Assembly (NCBI RefSeq): GCF_000147335.1
Contig: NC_014501.1
Location: forward strand, 6,006,501 to 6,070,500
From: Gloeothece verrucosa PCC 7822
GTDB taxonomy: Bacteria; Cyanobacteriota; Cyanobacteriia; Cyanobacteriales; Microcystaceae
Length of the DNA: 64,000 nt
Reading direction: 5' to 3'
Below the pieces are notes generated by a model. The model did no database searches, was not told the DNA's origin, and saw only the letters and a program-made list of their open reading frames with translations. This document shows, piece by piece, positions 26,817 to 35,613 of the stretch (position 1 is the stretch's first letter; each line of letters begins with the position of its first letter). The translations under genes were made by a program, and so were the position numbers.

Positions 26817-27026
26817 TTATTGTAAATGTAAATAAGCGGCTTCTTTTTCTAATTGGCGGATTAGAGACTCATTTCCTTGCGCTCTTGCCACTTCTAGACG
26901 ATGTTGTAAGCTCTTACGCAGGCTTTCTTGGTGAGCAGAAGCGGCTTGTGTTACGATTTCTTGACGATTTTTGTTCATCATGGACATTATTTTGAAACGA
27001 TCTGATATACTGTACTTCTTTACCAT
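26817..27026 (-). CDS. Small conserved-looking helical protein
   Basis: A 69-residue frame; its helical core NRQEIVTQAASAHQESL, then LQHRLEVARAQGNESLIRQL, looks like a real protein, and I recall similar small cyanobacterial proteins without a known function. Internal ATG codons (residues 14, 16, 17) would give MNKNRQEIV and are more likely starts than the first codon. No ribosome-binding site decides among them. Confidence 0.6.
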   Translation of the reverse strand: MVKKYSISDRFKIMSMMNKNRQEIVTQAASAHQESLRKSLQHRLEVARAQGNESLIRQLEKEAAYLHLQ

Positions 27027-27168
27027 AACATTTTTTCGGCTAAAATGTAGCTATTGTTACAGAATTTTTTAAAAAACTTTTTAATCCTAAAGAACGGTAA
27101 GTATACTTTTACTAACTATCAACCCTTGCCGAATGGCGATTTTTTAGCTCCTCAAGCGGAAAACAGCG

Positions 27169-27954
27169 ATGTCTGAACAAAGTATTGTCACCTTATTAAG
27201 TGATTTTGGCTTACAAGATGGTTATGTAGGAGTGATCAAAGGAGTTATTGCCCAAATTAACCCTTCGCTCAAAACCATCGATATCACTCATCAAATTCCC
27301 CCTCAAGACCTGGTGGCGGCAAGATTTTGTCTGATGAATGCTTATGCTTACTTTCCCAGAGGAACGGTTCATGTAGCTGTGGTTGATCCTGGGGTAGGAA
27401 GTGAACGCCGAGGAGTAGCGATACAATTTTCAGGAGGGTATTTAGTCGGTCCGGATAATGGTTTATTTAGCGGCGTTCTGAGTTTATCCCCGGCGGTGGC
27501 GGCGGTGGAGTTAACCCATTCAGAATACTGGCGTACTGTTCAGGCAAGCACCACTTTTCACGGACGAGATATTTTTGCACCAGTGGGAGCTTATTTAGCG
27601 AGTGGAATTGCTTTACAAATGTTAGGCACTGTCATCGATATAGAAAGTCTTGTACCATTGCCGCTTGTGGACCTCGAGTTCAGTGATCTTGGGTTAAGGG
27701 GTTGTATTCAATATATTGATATTTTTGGCAATTTAATTACTAATATTCCAGCGAGTGCAGTAGAAGGAAAAAATTGGTCAGTGCGGGTAAAACAAAGAGT
27801 TATTTCTCGAGGAAAAACCTACAGTGATGTAGATTTGGGTCAATTAGTCAGTTTAATTGGGAGTCATAATTGGGTAGAAATAGCCCTTAATGGAGGAAAT
27901 GCCCAAACCGAGTTAGCCTTAAAAGTTGGAGAGCCAATCGAAATTTTATCTTAA
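27169..27954 (+). CDS. SAM hydrolase / SAM-dependent halogenase-fold protein (DUF62)
   Basis: Member of the SAM hydroxide adenosyltransferase family, which hydrolyses S-adenosylmethionine to adenosine and methionine. Shown by LLSDFGLQDGYVGVIKGVI (about 8-26), DITHQIPPQD, VHVAVVDPGVG, LVGPDNGLFS and FHGRDIFAP. The true halogenases need a characteristic loop that I do not see, so a hydrolase is more likely. Length 261 is normal. Confidence 0.9.
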   Translation: MSEQSIVTLLSDFGLQDGYVGVIKGVIAQINPSLKTIDITHQIPPQDLVAARFCLMNAYAYFPRGTVHVAVVDPGVGSERRGVAIQFSGGYLVGPDNGLFSGVLSLSPAVAAVELTHSEYWRTVQASTTFHGRDIFAPVGAYLASGIALQMLGTVIDIESLVPLPLVDLEFSDLGLRGCIQYIDIFGNLITNIPASAVEGKNWSVRVKQRVISRGKTYSDVDLGQLVSLIGSHNWVEIALNGGNAQTELALKVGEPIEILS

Positions 27955-28014
27955 AATAAAATCATCAGCCTAGTTTTAGCTGTAGCGTGTTTCTCCATTG
28001 GGAGGGTTAAGAAT

Positions 28015-29250
28015 ATGGGAAAAATTCGCCAAGTAAAAACGAGCCAAAGCAAGGCAAATAATCCCCTTTCTAAGAGCAAACAAGCTGAACTTAGAACAGG
28101 CCGTAGTTTAGCGACAGATCCCCCCCGAAAAATTAACCCAGAACACTCTACAGTTATCACTCATCATCTAGAAAATATTTCTCTTAGCCCTTCTCCTACC
28201 CCCTCATCTCTGTTTCAGCCCAAACTACAGCCGCTTGTAACAGCCTATACCCACTCGCCAAACAACTTAATACAACGCTTTGATGAAGAATCTCCCGGAC
28301 CCCTAACCCCCACTCAAGTCATTCAAGCTAAAAATTGGTATGCCGCCAAGAAACAACAATATACACCTGAGATTATTAAACAAATTCAAGCAAAAGTGGG
28401 AGTTACCCAAACAGGAGAGATCAACAGCGAAACCGTTCAAGCGGTGGCTTTATGGCAACAAAGTAACCCTCCCCTAAAAGTCGATGGAATGGCCGGACCT
28501 AGAACGTTACCTGCCGCTTTTGCCAGTGGGTTAGCCGAAGAAAAATCGATTAATCAATATGTGGGAGCGGCTAAAACCATTCAAACCCAATGGGCTACCT
28601 TAAAAACCCCACAGGCGAGAGCATCCGCTTTGATCAAAGTCGTCAATGAAAGATTAAGCGCTGCCGGGGTGCCGATCTGTAACCAAGCGCTCAAAGATTT
28701 AGGTGCAGCCGCCGGACAATTAAGTTTTGAGACTTGGACGATCGATCTCGGAAAAGAAGCCTTTTCTAAAGCTACCCTAACCGATGCTGAAGCCGCCGAA
28801 ATAGCCGATACCGTCTATCATGAAGCCCGACACGCCGAACAGTGGTATCGCATGGCGCAAATGTTAGCCGGTAAAGGTAGATCGGCTAAAGCGATCGCCA
28901 GAGAAACCGGCATCAAAGCCGAAGTAGTGGCGACTGCTGTCAGTAACCCTCTCAAACCGGGTAGTATGGAGGCCCTAATTGCTGAGGGTTGGCATGAAAG
29001 CGTCTATGGAGCGAGAGCCGCTTATCGAGAGCAAGTGTTAACGGAGGTTTTAGCCAGTAAAACAGCTTTAAATAAGGCACAGGAAACTTATAATAAATCT
29101 CCCACCAAAACCAATCAAGCGAAACTTGATGCGGCACAAAAAAGATTTGATATTGCTTATGCTAAATATGTAGATCTACCAGAAGAAGCGGATGCTCACC
29201 GAGTTGGTCACGCTGTTAATGTGGCTTATCAATCACCGACTTCTCCATGA
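28015..29250 (+). CDS. Putative secreted/injected HExxH metalloprotease with PG-binding-like domain
   Basis: 411 residues in several parts. A disordered, Ser/Pro/Lys-rich N-terminus (about 1-95) ends LFQPKLQPLV and LIQRF, which resembles the leader of eCIS-associated proteins. A peptidoglycan-binding-1-like helical domain follows (about 110-165: VGVTQTGEINSETVQAVALW and LKVDGMAGPRTL). The rest is alpha-helical with the zinc-protease motif HEARH (HExxH) in DTVYHEARHAEQWYRMAQ, and a coiled C-terminus ending DAHRVGHAVNVAY. GGAGG lies upstream of the ATG. The 4-bp overlap with the next gene suggests a toxin/effector-partner pair. Role and delivery are inferred; no eCIS structural genes are in the window. 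Confidence 0.6.
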   Translation: MGKIRQVKTSQSKANNPLSKSKQAELRTGRSLATDPPRKINPEHSTVITHHLENISLSPSPTPSSLFQPKLQPLVTAYTHSPNNLIQRFDEESPGPLTPTQVIQAKNWYAAKKQQYTPEIIKQIQAKVGVTQTGEINSETVQAVALWQQSNPPLKVDGMAGPRTLPAAFASGLAEEKSINQYVGAAKTIQTQWATLKTPQARASALIKVVNERLSAAGVPICNQALKDLGAAAGQLSFETWTIDLGKEAFSKATLTDAEAAEIADTVYHEARHAEQWYRMAQMLAGKGRSAKAIARETGIKAEVVATAVSNPLKPGSMEALIAEGWHESVYGARAAYREQVLTEVLASKTALNKAQETYNKSPTKTNQAKLDAAQKRFDIAYAKYVDLPEEADAHRVGHAVNVAYQSPTSP

Positions 29251-29822
29251 ATATTTTAGCTTTTCTGTTGGTTATTAACTTCTGTTTTGGCTCTTTCTAC
29301 TCTTTGATAAGCCAGACAAAAGGAGAGCATTTTTTTTTAAATAGCAATATTTCTATTAAGCCTGTTTCCCAAAAAAAAACCATGCTAGAAACCTTAAAGA
29401 ATACTTGCCAATTCCTTTCTCAAGAGAGGATAACTGTTCAAGAAACTGCTAATTATTTGGGGAAACTTATTAAAGCTCCGGGCGACGAAATGCCGCTAGA
29501 AGTTCAGCCCAATGATTCATCATTTCCCTTAGCTAGAATTGTCTTTCAAACAGGAACCAATAGCCCGGCTCATGTGGAATTCGTGCTTGCTAAGTCTTCT
29601 AAATTGACGATAGCCGATTTAAAAAGTATTTTTGGAGATTATAAAACCCTGCCTAGAATTCATTGGAATAGTCCTCTGAAAGTTATGTTTGAGTCCGATA
29701 CTCCTCAAGCGGCTTTTACTTGCACCTTGATTGCAGAAGTTGAACCTACAGAACAAGATATTAATAATGCTACCGTGACAGGGCTGACTCTGCGGCGAGA
29801 TGTTCGATTGCCTGAAAATTAG
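29247..29822 (+). CDS. Membrane-anchored or exported protein coupled to the metalloprotease gene
   Basis: 191 residues. The first 25 are hydrophobic (MNILAFLLVINFCFGSFYSL), consistent with a signal peptide or anchor. The rest is a mixed alpha/beta domain without a family I recognise (LETLKNTCQFLSQERITVQE, then VEFVLAKSSKLTIADL). The ATG overlaps the preceding stop by 4 bp. A second start at MLETLKN would remove the signal. It may be an immunity protein or chaperone for the preceding protein. A strong terminator ends the pair. Confidence 0.6.
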   Translation: MNILAFLLVINFCFGSFYSLISQTKGEHFFLNSNISIKPVSQKKTMLETLKNTCQFLSQERITVQETANYLGKLIKAPGDEMPLEVQPNDSSFPLARIVFQTGTNSPAHVEFVLAKSSKLTIADLKSIFGDYKTLPRIHWNSPLKVMFESDTPQAAFTCTLIAEVEPTEQDINNATVTGLTLRRDVRLPEN

Positions 29823-29918
29823 TTATCAAATTTAATGTTCAAGCATCATCAATATTTAGATTCACATAGTGAAATGTGAGTACATAACAGTTTAGTCAAA
29901 AAATCAATTGTGGTTTAT

Positions 29919-29950
29919 AAGACCTGTCTTTTCTGACGGGTCTTTTTTTT
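29919..29950 (+). terminator. Rho-independent terminator
   Basis: AAGACCTGTC/GACGGGTCTT stem (one G-T pair), a TTTTCT loop and a run of eight T bases. Ends the metalloprotease-partner transcript. Confidence 0.88.
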
Positions 29951-30042
29951 TAACTAGAAAATTCACTAGAAGAGTTTTTGTATGGCACTAACTAGATCAA
30001 TGGCAATCAAAATAGAAAACTATTTTGTTAATTGGGCTAAAT

Positions 30043-30842
30043 CTAAATCTCAAGATCAACGTCAAGAAGCTTCCCATCTTCGATCCAAGCATCTTTTACA
30101 ATATTGCGGAAATACCGATGCAAAGTAACATCGTCAAGTGCTTTCCAAGCATGAACATCCGATAATCCTTTTAACAAATCTTTTCGGCTCTCTATTCTCT
30201 CTATTTCTTTTGCTCTATTGGATTTTAACTCCGCTAATTGTTGCTCTAAGGTTCTGGAAAGAGATAAAAAAGCATCTAGCTTTAAAACCTCATATTTGTT
30301 TTTTGCTTCTAATAGTTCTTTTTCTAATAACTTTATTCTCTCGGGATTTGCTTCTACAAAATCTGACTTAGCTTTTTCGATCATAGATATAAGGGAATTG
30401 GCTTGACGGGTTACTTGCTCAATTAACTGAGGGATGAGTTTTGATTCATTCACAGGTGAAGTTTTACACTTTAGATCATCCTTTCCCCTACAATGGTAAT
30501 ACCTGTATATCTTTCCTTTGTAAAAGGACTTTTACTAGATGCTTCTGGCTCATCTGTGAATTCCCATTCAACACCATGACGGCAACATAAAGCATAGAAG
30601 TAATTTTGCTCTAATTGGTTTCGGTTAAGTCTGTCACTTCTACAAGCAACTACACAAGTAACTTCACCTAATTGAATCATACTTAACAACCGTTGATACT
30701 CGTTCCGATTGTCACTTGTGCCTGATTCACGTTCAACCAAAACAAGATCGCAACCTCTAGACTTAAAAGTTTCTATCTGGCGTTCAATAGACGAGTCTTG
30801 GAAACTGAACCCTGTTGACACCCTAGCATAACCTACACGCAT
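30043..30842 (-). pseudogene. Remnant of a XisF-type serine recombinase (internal deletion)
   Basis: Two adjacent minus-strand frames look like the ends of one large serine recombinase. The upstream frame (30471-30842) is the catalytic domain: MRVGYARVSTG with the catalytic Ser, SSIERQIETFKSRGCDL, VVACRSDRLNRN and FTDEPEASSKSP, and then stops. The downstream frame (30043-30453) is coiled-coil ending LSDVHAWKALDDVTLHRYF, then VDLEI, which matches the C-terminal end of XisF-like recombinases. The DNA-binding centre (roughly 250 residues) is missing. Either piece might be translated, but the recombinase cannot work as such. Confidence 0.72.
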
Positions 30843-30868
30843 AACTGCAATAAACTGTTACTACAACT

Positions 30869-31363
30869 CTACTGTAGCTTTTTTCCGCGTCTTGAGTAAT
30901 ACTGTTGATGATATTCAGCCGCTAAATAATAATCGGAAGCCGCCTTAATTTCGGTGACAATATCCTTCTTATATTTCCCAGATAATTGTAATTTCCGTTT
31001 TGAATTTCTCGCGACTCTTTCCTGTTCAGGAGTATGATAAAAAATCACAGAACGGTATTGTTCTCCCCGGTCTGGGCCCTGATGATTTAAGCTAGTGGGG
31101 TCATGAATTTTCCAAAACACCTCCAACAATTCCTCATAACTAATCTGTTGAGGGTCGTATTCTACCTGTACTACTTCAGCATGACCGGTAATTCTGGCAC
31201 AGACATCAAGATAGGAGGGGTTAGGGAAATGTCCCCCCATATAGCCCACAGAAGAGGAAACAATCCCCTTACAGGCGCGAAAGGCGGCTTCTACTCCCCA
31301 AAAACATCCTGCTCCAAAAGTGGCTTTTTCAGTGTTTTGATTGGTTGTTGATGGTTGGCTCAT
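30869..31363 (-). CDS. msrA: Peptide-methionine (S)-S-oxide reductase
   Basis: Repairs oxidised methionine (S epimer) in proteins. ATFGAGCFWGVEAAFR carries the catalytic Cys (GCFWG), followed by VGYMGG, HAEVVQVEYDP, FWKIHDPTS and DRGEQYRSVIFY, all family hallmarks. At 164 residues it is a normal stand-alone MsrA. The C-terminus lacks obvious recycling cysteines. It is last in a collinear minus-strand run, 13 bp after the metallo-beta-lactamase-fold gene. A periplasmic-type MsrP is encoded 4 kb away. Confidence 0.96.
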   Translation of the reverse strand: MSQPSTTNQNTEKATFGAGCFWGVEAAFRACKGIVSSSVGYMGGHFPNPSYLDVCARITGHAEVVQVEYDPQQISYEELLEVFWKIHDPTSLNHQGPDRGEQYRSVIFYHTPEQERVARNSKRKLQLSGKYKKDIVTEIKAASDYYLAAEYHQQYYSRRGKKLQ

Positions 31364-31376
31364 TCTCTCTCGAAAT

Positions 31377-32243
31377 TTACTTGCTTGAAGTCGGTTTACT
31401 TTGCGTGGTTGATGGTGTCGGGGCGGCGGGTGAGGTGGTCCTCTCAGAGGCCGGTCTTAAAACTTTTTTATAATCTAATATCCGAATCAATGTACCTTCT
31501 TTAGGCAAATCTTGCCGTTTAATCAGCAGTTGATTGTCCGGAATGTTGCGAACATTCATTCCCTCTACTAACTTCAAAAAGTTATCTAACGGCGCAATAT
31601 CACAAGCCGCTTTATCGGCTGCCGTCGTCATATATTGAGTAGGAATGACAATTTTCGGGTCTAAAATCTCCATGGCCTGTTTGGCCTCTTGTGCATTATA
31701 CGCTTTCGGTCCGCCACCAACCGGGATAAAGGCCAAATCCGGAGAACCCATCAAAATTTTTTGTTCTATGGCAATAGGTGCGGCCGCCCCACCTAAATGT
31801 AGAACTCTGATTCCTCCTTGATTCCAGCGCCAAGCCACATTGGTGCCAAACTGTCGCCCGCCCTTGCGATCATGATCAATCCCTATGCCTTGAATCCTAA
31901 AACCTCTAATTTCATAGACTCCAGGTTCATACAACACTCTAGGATTACCGGGTAATTTTTCGGCGGCTCCTTCATCCCAAAGTTGACTACTAATTAACAC
32001 CAGGTCCGACTCTACCCTAGGCAAACGATAGCCGGCTGTACAGCCAATGCTTCGGAAAGGATTCACTAAAATTCTTAGACCACTACCGGATAGCAAAAAA
32101 CAGGTATGACCAAAATATTGTACTAACAGAGAGTTACTTGGCTGGGTTTGTCCTTGTGCCTTTTGCCAGTTTGAGGTTAATAAGCTGCTGGCTGCTGCAA
32201 AAATGCCGGCACCTCCGTAGTAAATCACCTGTCGTCTTTTCAT
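31377..32243 (-). CDS. MBL-fold metal-dependent hydrolase with N-terminal export signal
   Basis: 288 residues. The N-terminus KRRQVIYYGGAGIFAAASSL resembles a signal peptide with twin basic residues. The hydrolase domain starts YFGHTCFLL (UlaG-like GHTC with the first His) and has PRVESDLVLIS, GIDHDRKGG and PGVYEIRG. The canonical HxHxDH is not obvious, so the zinc site may be reduced, as in many UlaG-like proteins. A Pro/Thr/Ser-rich tail ends the protein. Substrate unknown. Confidence 0.78.
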   Translation of the reverse strand: MKRRQVIYYGGAGIFAAASSLLTSNWQKAQGQTQPSNSLLVQYFGHTCFLLSGSGLRILVNPFRSIGCTAGYRLPRVESDLVLISSQLWDEGAAEKLPGNPRVLYEPGVYEIRGFRIQGIGIDHDRKGGRQFGTNVAWRWNQGGIRVLHLGGAAAPIAIEQKILMGSPDLAFIPVGGGPKAYNAQEAKQAMEILDPKIVIPTQYMTTAADKAACDIAPLDNFLKLVEGMNVRNIPDNQLLIKRQDLPKEGTLIRILDYKKVLRPASERTTSPAAPTPSTTQSKPTSSK

Positions 32244-32273
32244 AGAGCGGATTATTAATTATAAAATTAATTG

Positions 32274-32864
32274 TTAAGAGATGGATTCTAGAAAGTTTCG
32301 TAACAATTGTTTACCTGATTGGGTTAAGATACTTTCTGGATGAAATTGGACTCCTTGAATGTGGGGATAGTTCCGATGACGAACTCCCATGACTGTGCCA
32401 TCTTCTACCCAAGCGGTAATCTCTAAGACATCGGGCATAGTTTCTCGTTCAATCACCAGACTATGATAGCGAGTGGCACTAAACGGATTATCCAATTTTT
32501 GGAAGACACCGATGCCGTTATGATAAATTTCTGAGGTTTTTCCGTGCATCAACACCGGGGCCGAGATAATTTTACCCCCAAATACTTGCCCAATACTTTG
32601 ATGTCCTAAACAAACCCCTAAAATGGGCAGTGTTGGTCCAAGTTGAGCAATGATATCCATAGAAATCCCCGCATCTTCGGGACGGCCAGGACCCGGGGAA
32701 ATAACCACAGCATCTGGATTGAGATGTTTAATTTTTTCGAGGTCTATAAGATCATTACGATACACTTGGATTTCTGAGGCAAGCGGGATTTCCGTTCCCA
32801 GTTCCCCCAAATATTGAACTAAATTATAGGTAAAACTATCGTAGTTATCTATGACAAGAATCAT
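32274..32864 (-). CDS. trpG/pabA: Glutamine amidotransferase of anthranilate/aminodeoxychorismate synthase
   Basis: Class I glutamine amidotransferase (196 residues) supplying ammonia to chorismate-based synthesis of anthranilate (tryptophan) or aminodeoxychorismate (folate). DNYDSFTYNLVQYL at the start, GVCLGHQSIGQVFGG with catalytic Cys, and GVQFHPESILT with His-Glu complete the triad. No partner subunit is adjacent, so TrpG versus PabA cannot be decided. It starts 4 bp after dgkA. Confidence 0.93.
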   Translation of the reverse strand: MILVIDNYDSFTYNLVQYLGELGTEIPLASEIQVYRNDLIDLEKIKHLNPDAVVISPGPGRPEDAGISMDIIAQLGPTLPILGVCLGHQSIGQVFGGKIISAPVLMHGKTSEIYHNGIGVFQKLDNPFSATRYHSLVIERETMPDVLEITAWVEDGTVMGVRHRNYPHIQGVQFHPESILTQSGKQLLRNFLESIS

Positions 32865-32868
32865 TTAA

Positions 32869-33378
32869 TTATCCAGCACAGGAAATAAAGGTCATCATCG
32901 GGGGAATTAAAACAAAACTGGCCACTAATAGAGCCGCAAGGGCCGCAATGAGTACCGCTCCTGCCGCACAGTCTTTAGCAATTTTAGCCAGTTCATGATA
33001 GGATTGCCCGACTGTCAGGTCTACCACCGACTCTAAAGCGGTATTTAATAATTCTAATACCATCACTAAAGCACAGGTAACAGCGATGATTGCCATTTCT
33101 ACGGGGCTGACTTTAAAAAAGCCGCCTAAACTCAGAGCGACAATGGTAAGGGCCACATGAATTCTAAAATTTCGTTGAGTAGCAAAAGCATAAGACACTC
33201 CCGCCCAAGCATACTTAAAACTAATTAATAAATTCGACGCGACTTGCCAAGCATATTCATGTCTCAGTTCATTTGAGGCTTCAATGAAGTTGCGGGAGCC
33301 GATGGCGTTAGAAGGAAGATAGGGCATGGTAGACACGTGACCATTGGTTGATTGAGATATTCTTATTTTAGATTTCAT
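32869..33378 (-). CDS. dgkA: Diacylglycerol/undecaprenol kinase
   Basis: Prokaryotic DAGK family, about 169 residues: a roughly 50-residue soluble N-terminal part, then three membrane helices. The signature region MVLELLNTALESVVDLTVGQ and AKIAKDCAAGAVLI contains the catalytic Glu and metal-binding residues. It phosphorylates diacylglycerol or undecaprenol at the membrane. It sits between ybeY and trpG/pabA, a conserved order in cyanobacteria. Confidence 0.9.
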   Translation of the reverse strand: MKSKIRISQSTNGHVSTMPYLPSNAIGSRNFIEASNELRHEYAWQVASNLLISFKYAWAGVSYAFATQRNFRIHVALTIVALSLGGFFKVSPVEMAIIAVTCALVMVLELLNTALESVVDLTVGQSYHELAKIAKDCAAGAVLIAALAALLVASFVLIPPMMTFISCAG

Positions 33379-33455
33379 AAATCGATTACCTGTTAGTTAA
33401 AAAAAGTTTTTTCTTTATTTAATGATTTGTATTTGTTCCCTCAAAAAAATTGGCT

Positions 33456-34001
33456 TTAATCCTGATGCAACAGGGGTAAATGGTTTAACAATATTTCCTG
33501 TTGAGAAAGCATTGCCATGAGGCTTTCATCATCGGGATGGTCCCAACCCAACAGATGCAAAAATCCGTGAGCCGCTAAATTGGCCAATTCTCGAGTTAAT
33601 GAATGTCCTTGTTCGGTTGCCTGTCTTGAAGCCGTTTCTACCGAGATAATAATATCTCCTAGATATAAAGGTTCATCGGAAAACTCGTCAATTTGATAGG
33701 GAACCTCTACTTCTAAGGCAGCAAAAGCTAATACATCTGTCGGTTGATTTTTGTGACGATATTGAGCGTTGTAATACTGAATTTCTTGATCGTCTGTCAA
33801 TCGCAAACTTAACTCATAGCTGTCTGATGAAGGCAGAGCCGCCACCAGCATCTCTAGCCAAATTTGAAACCAACTCTCCCAAGTCTGTGACGTAATCGGG
33901 GGGGTTTTGGTTGCTAAAAAATCTTCAGTCGATGTATTATTAAAGAATACATCCTGTAGGTTTAAGGCTAGAGAGAGAGTGGATTTCGTCAAAGAGGTCA
34001 T
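33456..34001 (-). CDS. ybeY: Endoribonuclease YbeY (rRNA maturation)
   Basis: Single-strand RNase needed for 16S rRNA 3'-end maturation and ribosome quality control. The zinc site HGFLHLLGWDH (HxxxHxxGxDH) is near the C-terminus, preceded by PTDVLAF and LGDIIIS. The N-terminus is longer than in E. coli, as usual in cyanobacteria. The longest frame begins at a TTG; the ATG two codons inside is chosen. Confidence 0.95.
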   Translation of the reverse strand: MTSLTKSTLSLALNLQDVFFNNTSTEDFLATKTPPITSQTWESWFQIWLEMLVAALPSSDSYELSLRLTDDQEIQYYNAQYRHKNQPTDVLAFAALEVEVPYQIDEFSDEPLYLGDIIISVETASRQATEQGHSLTRELANLAAHGFLHLLGWDHPDDESLMAMLSQQEILLNHLPLLHQD

Positions 34002-34012
34002 CCTCAAAAAGG

Positions 34013-34210
34013 TTAGCGAGTCAGATAAGAGATGCCCACCAGAAAGCCTAATAAGCCCACTGTGGTTAAAAAGAAGTGCTTTAGAGAAATCCCCTTTTTG
34101 CGTACCATATTACGCATGGCAAGTTTCACATAGCTATCTTGCGGCTTAGGGGATTCGGGAGGCACATTTGGGGTTTGAGAGGGAACAGGAGTAGACGACG
34201 GGTTGTTCAT
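34013..34210 (-). CDS. DUF3285 family protein
   Basis: 65 residues: a Pro/Ser-rich N-terminal half, then QDSYVKLAMRNMVRKKGISL and one membrane helix (HFFLTTVGLLGFLVGISYL). This pattern defines DUF3285, a cyanobacterial family of unknown function. It lies between prfB and ybeY on the same strand, 11 bp from ybeY. Confidence 0.88.
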   Translation of the reverse strand: MNNPSSTPVPSQTPNVPPESPKPQDSYVKLAMRNMVRKKGISLKHFFLTTVGLLGFLVGISYLTR

Positions 34211-34349
34211 ACAGTTCGTTTGATTACCTAAGCAGTTATTAACTAGGAGATAACTGCCTATAATGTAACAAGATCTTGCAAAAAAGCAAGAGGTACGTTA
34301 GTCAATAACCACTAAGTTCCTAGTTATATTTTCTCATGGTCGGTAAAGA

Positions 34350-35463
34350 TTATCCTTCCAATTTAGTAGATTGACGTAGATAAGCCTCGATAAAGCCATT
34401 TAAGTCGCCATCCATCACAGCACCCACATCGCTCGTTTCAACGTTTGTCCGTAGGTCCTTAACCATCTGGTAAGGATGAAAGACATAGTTACGGATTTGA
34501 TTGCCCCAAGCGGCTTCTACCATATCCCCGCGAATTTGGGCAATTTCCTTGGCTCGTTGTTCGGTGAGAATCACCAGTAATTTCGCTTTGAGCAAAGCCA
34601 GTGCCTTTTCTTTGTTTTGCAGTTGGGAGCGTTCCTGAGTACAGCGTACAGCAAGCCCTGTGGGAATATGCACCACTCGCACGGCGGTTTCGACTTTGTT
34701 GACGTTTTGCCCTCCTTTTCCGCCTGAGCGTGATGTGGTGATTTCTAAGTCTTTTTCGGGAATTTCCACATTAACGGCTTCTACCCCGAGATTCGGCATC
34801 ACTTCCACGCCAGCAAAACTGGTTTGCCGTTTTCCATTGGCATTAAAAGGAGAAATTCTCACTAGGCGATGAGTTCCTTTTTCGCCTTTGAGATATCCGT
34901 AGGCATAACGCCCTTCTATTTCCAAGGTGGCTGATTTAAGTCCGGCTTCATCTCCTTCAGAAATTTCGGCTAGATGGACTTTATAACCTTGTTTTTCTCC
35001 CCAACGGGTATACATTCGCAGTAACATTTCTGCCCAGTCTTGAGCATCTGTGCCGCCGGCACCGGCATTAATGGTTAATACGGCTCCTTTAGCATCATAT
35101 AGTCCTGATAGGAGTTGTTGTAATTCCCAACGCTCAAGCTCATGATTAAGCTGTTCTAGGTTGGTTTGGGCTTCTTCTAAAAGGCTTGTATCTTCTTCTA
35201 ATTCTAATAGTTCAACGATGGCTTTAGCGTCTTCTAATTGGGTTTGCCACTGTTGATAAAGTTCTAAAGCGCTTTTGAGTTCATTGAGTTCCTGAAGGGT
35301 GGTTTGAGCCATATCAGGACTATCCCAAAACTCGGGTTGAGCGGCTACTTGTTCTAAGTCTTTGATTTTTGCGCCCAGAGTCGGTAAGTCAAAGATAGTC
35401 CTGGGTTTTCCCCAGGCGCGAACCGATTAATTCTATTTCTCTTTTGAGTTCTGTAGTTTCCAT
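34350..35463 (-). CDS. prfB: Peptide chain release factor 2, with programmed +1 frameshift
   Basis: Terminates translation at UGA and UAA. The main frame carries the catalytic GGQ (SGGKGGQNVNKVET). The gene begins at an ATG preceded by AGGAGG. After 24 codons (METTELKREIELIGSRLGK, then TQDYL) it meets an in-frame TGA at 35389-35391 inside CTTTGAC, and a +1 shift there continues DLPTLGAKIKDLEQ and PEFWDSPDMAQTT. CCAGGA lies just upstream as the stimulatory Shine-Dalgarno-like element. This is the classical autoregulatory RF2 frameshift. Total length after the shift is about 370 residues. Confidence 0.97.
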
Positions 35464-35613
35464 GCTCCTCCTAGCGGCTAGTTTGCCTATTTTATTGTAG
35501 TCCTTATTGCTCTGACTCGTGGTCAAATCCCGAGGGTTTTGTCTCCTGAACCTGTGTCAAAATAAAAATTGTGTTTTTTTGGCTCCTATAACTTTTAAAA
35601 TAGATAGTTAATT

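Noticed and set aside
27169..27954. SAM-dependent chlorinase/fluorinase
   Set aside because: The fold is shared, but I do not see the halogenase-specific loop; SAM hydrolase is the more likely member.
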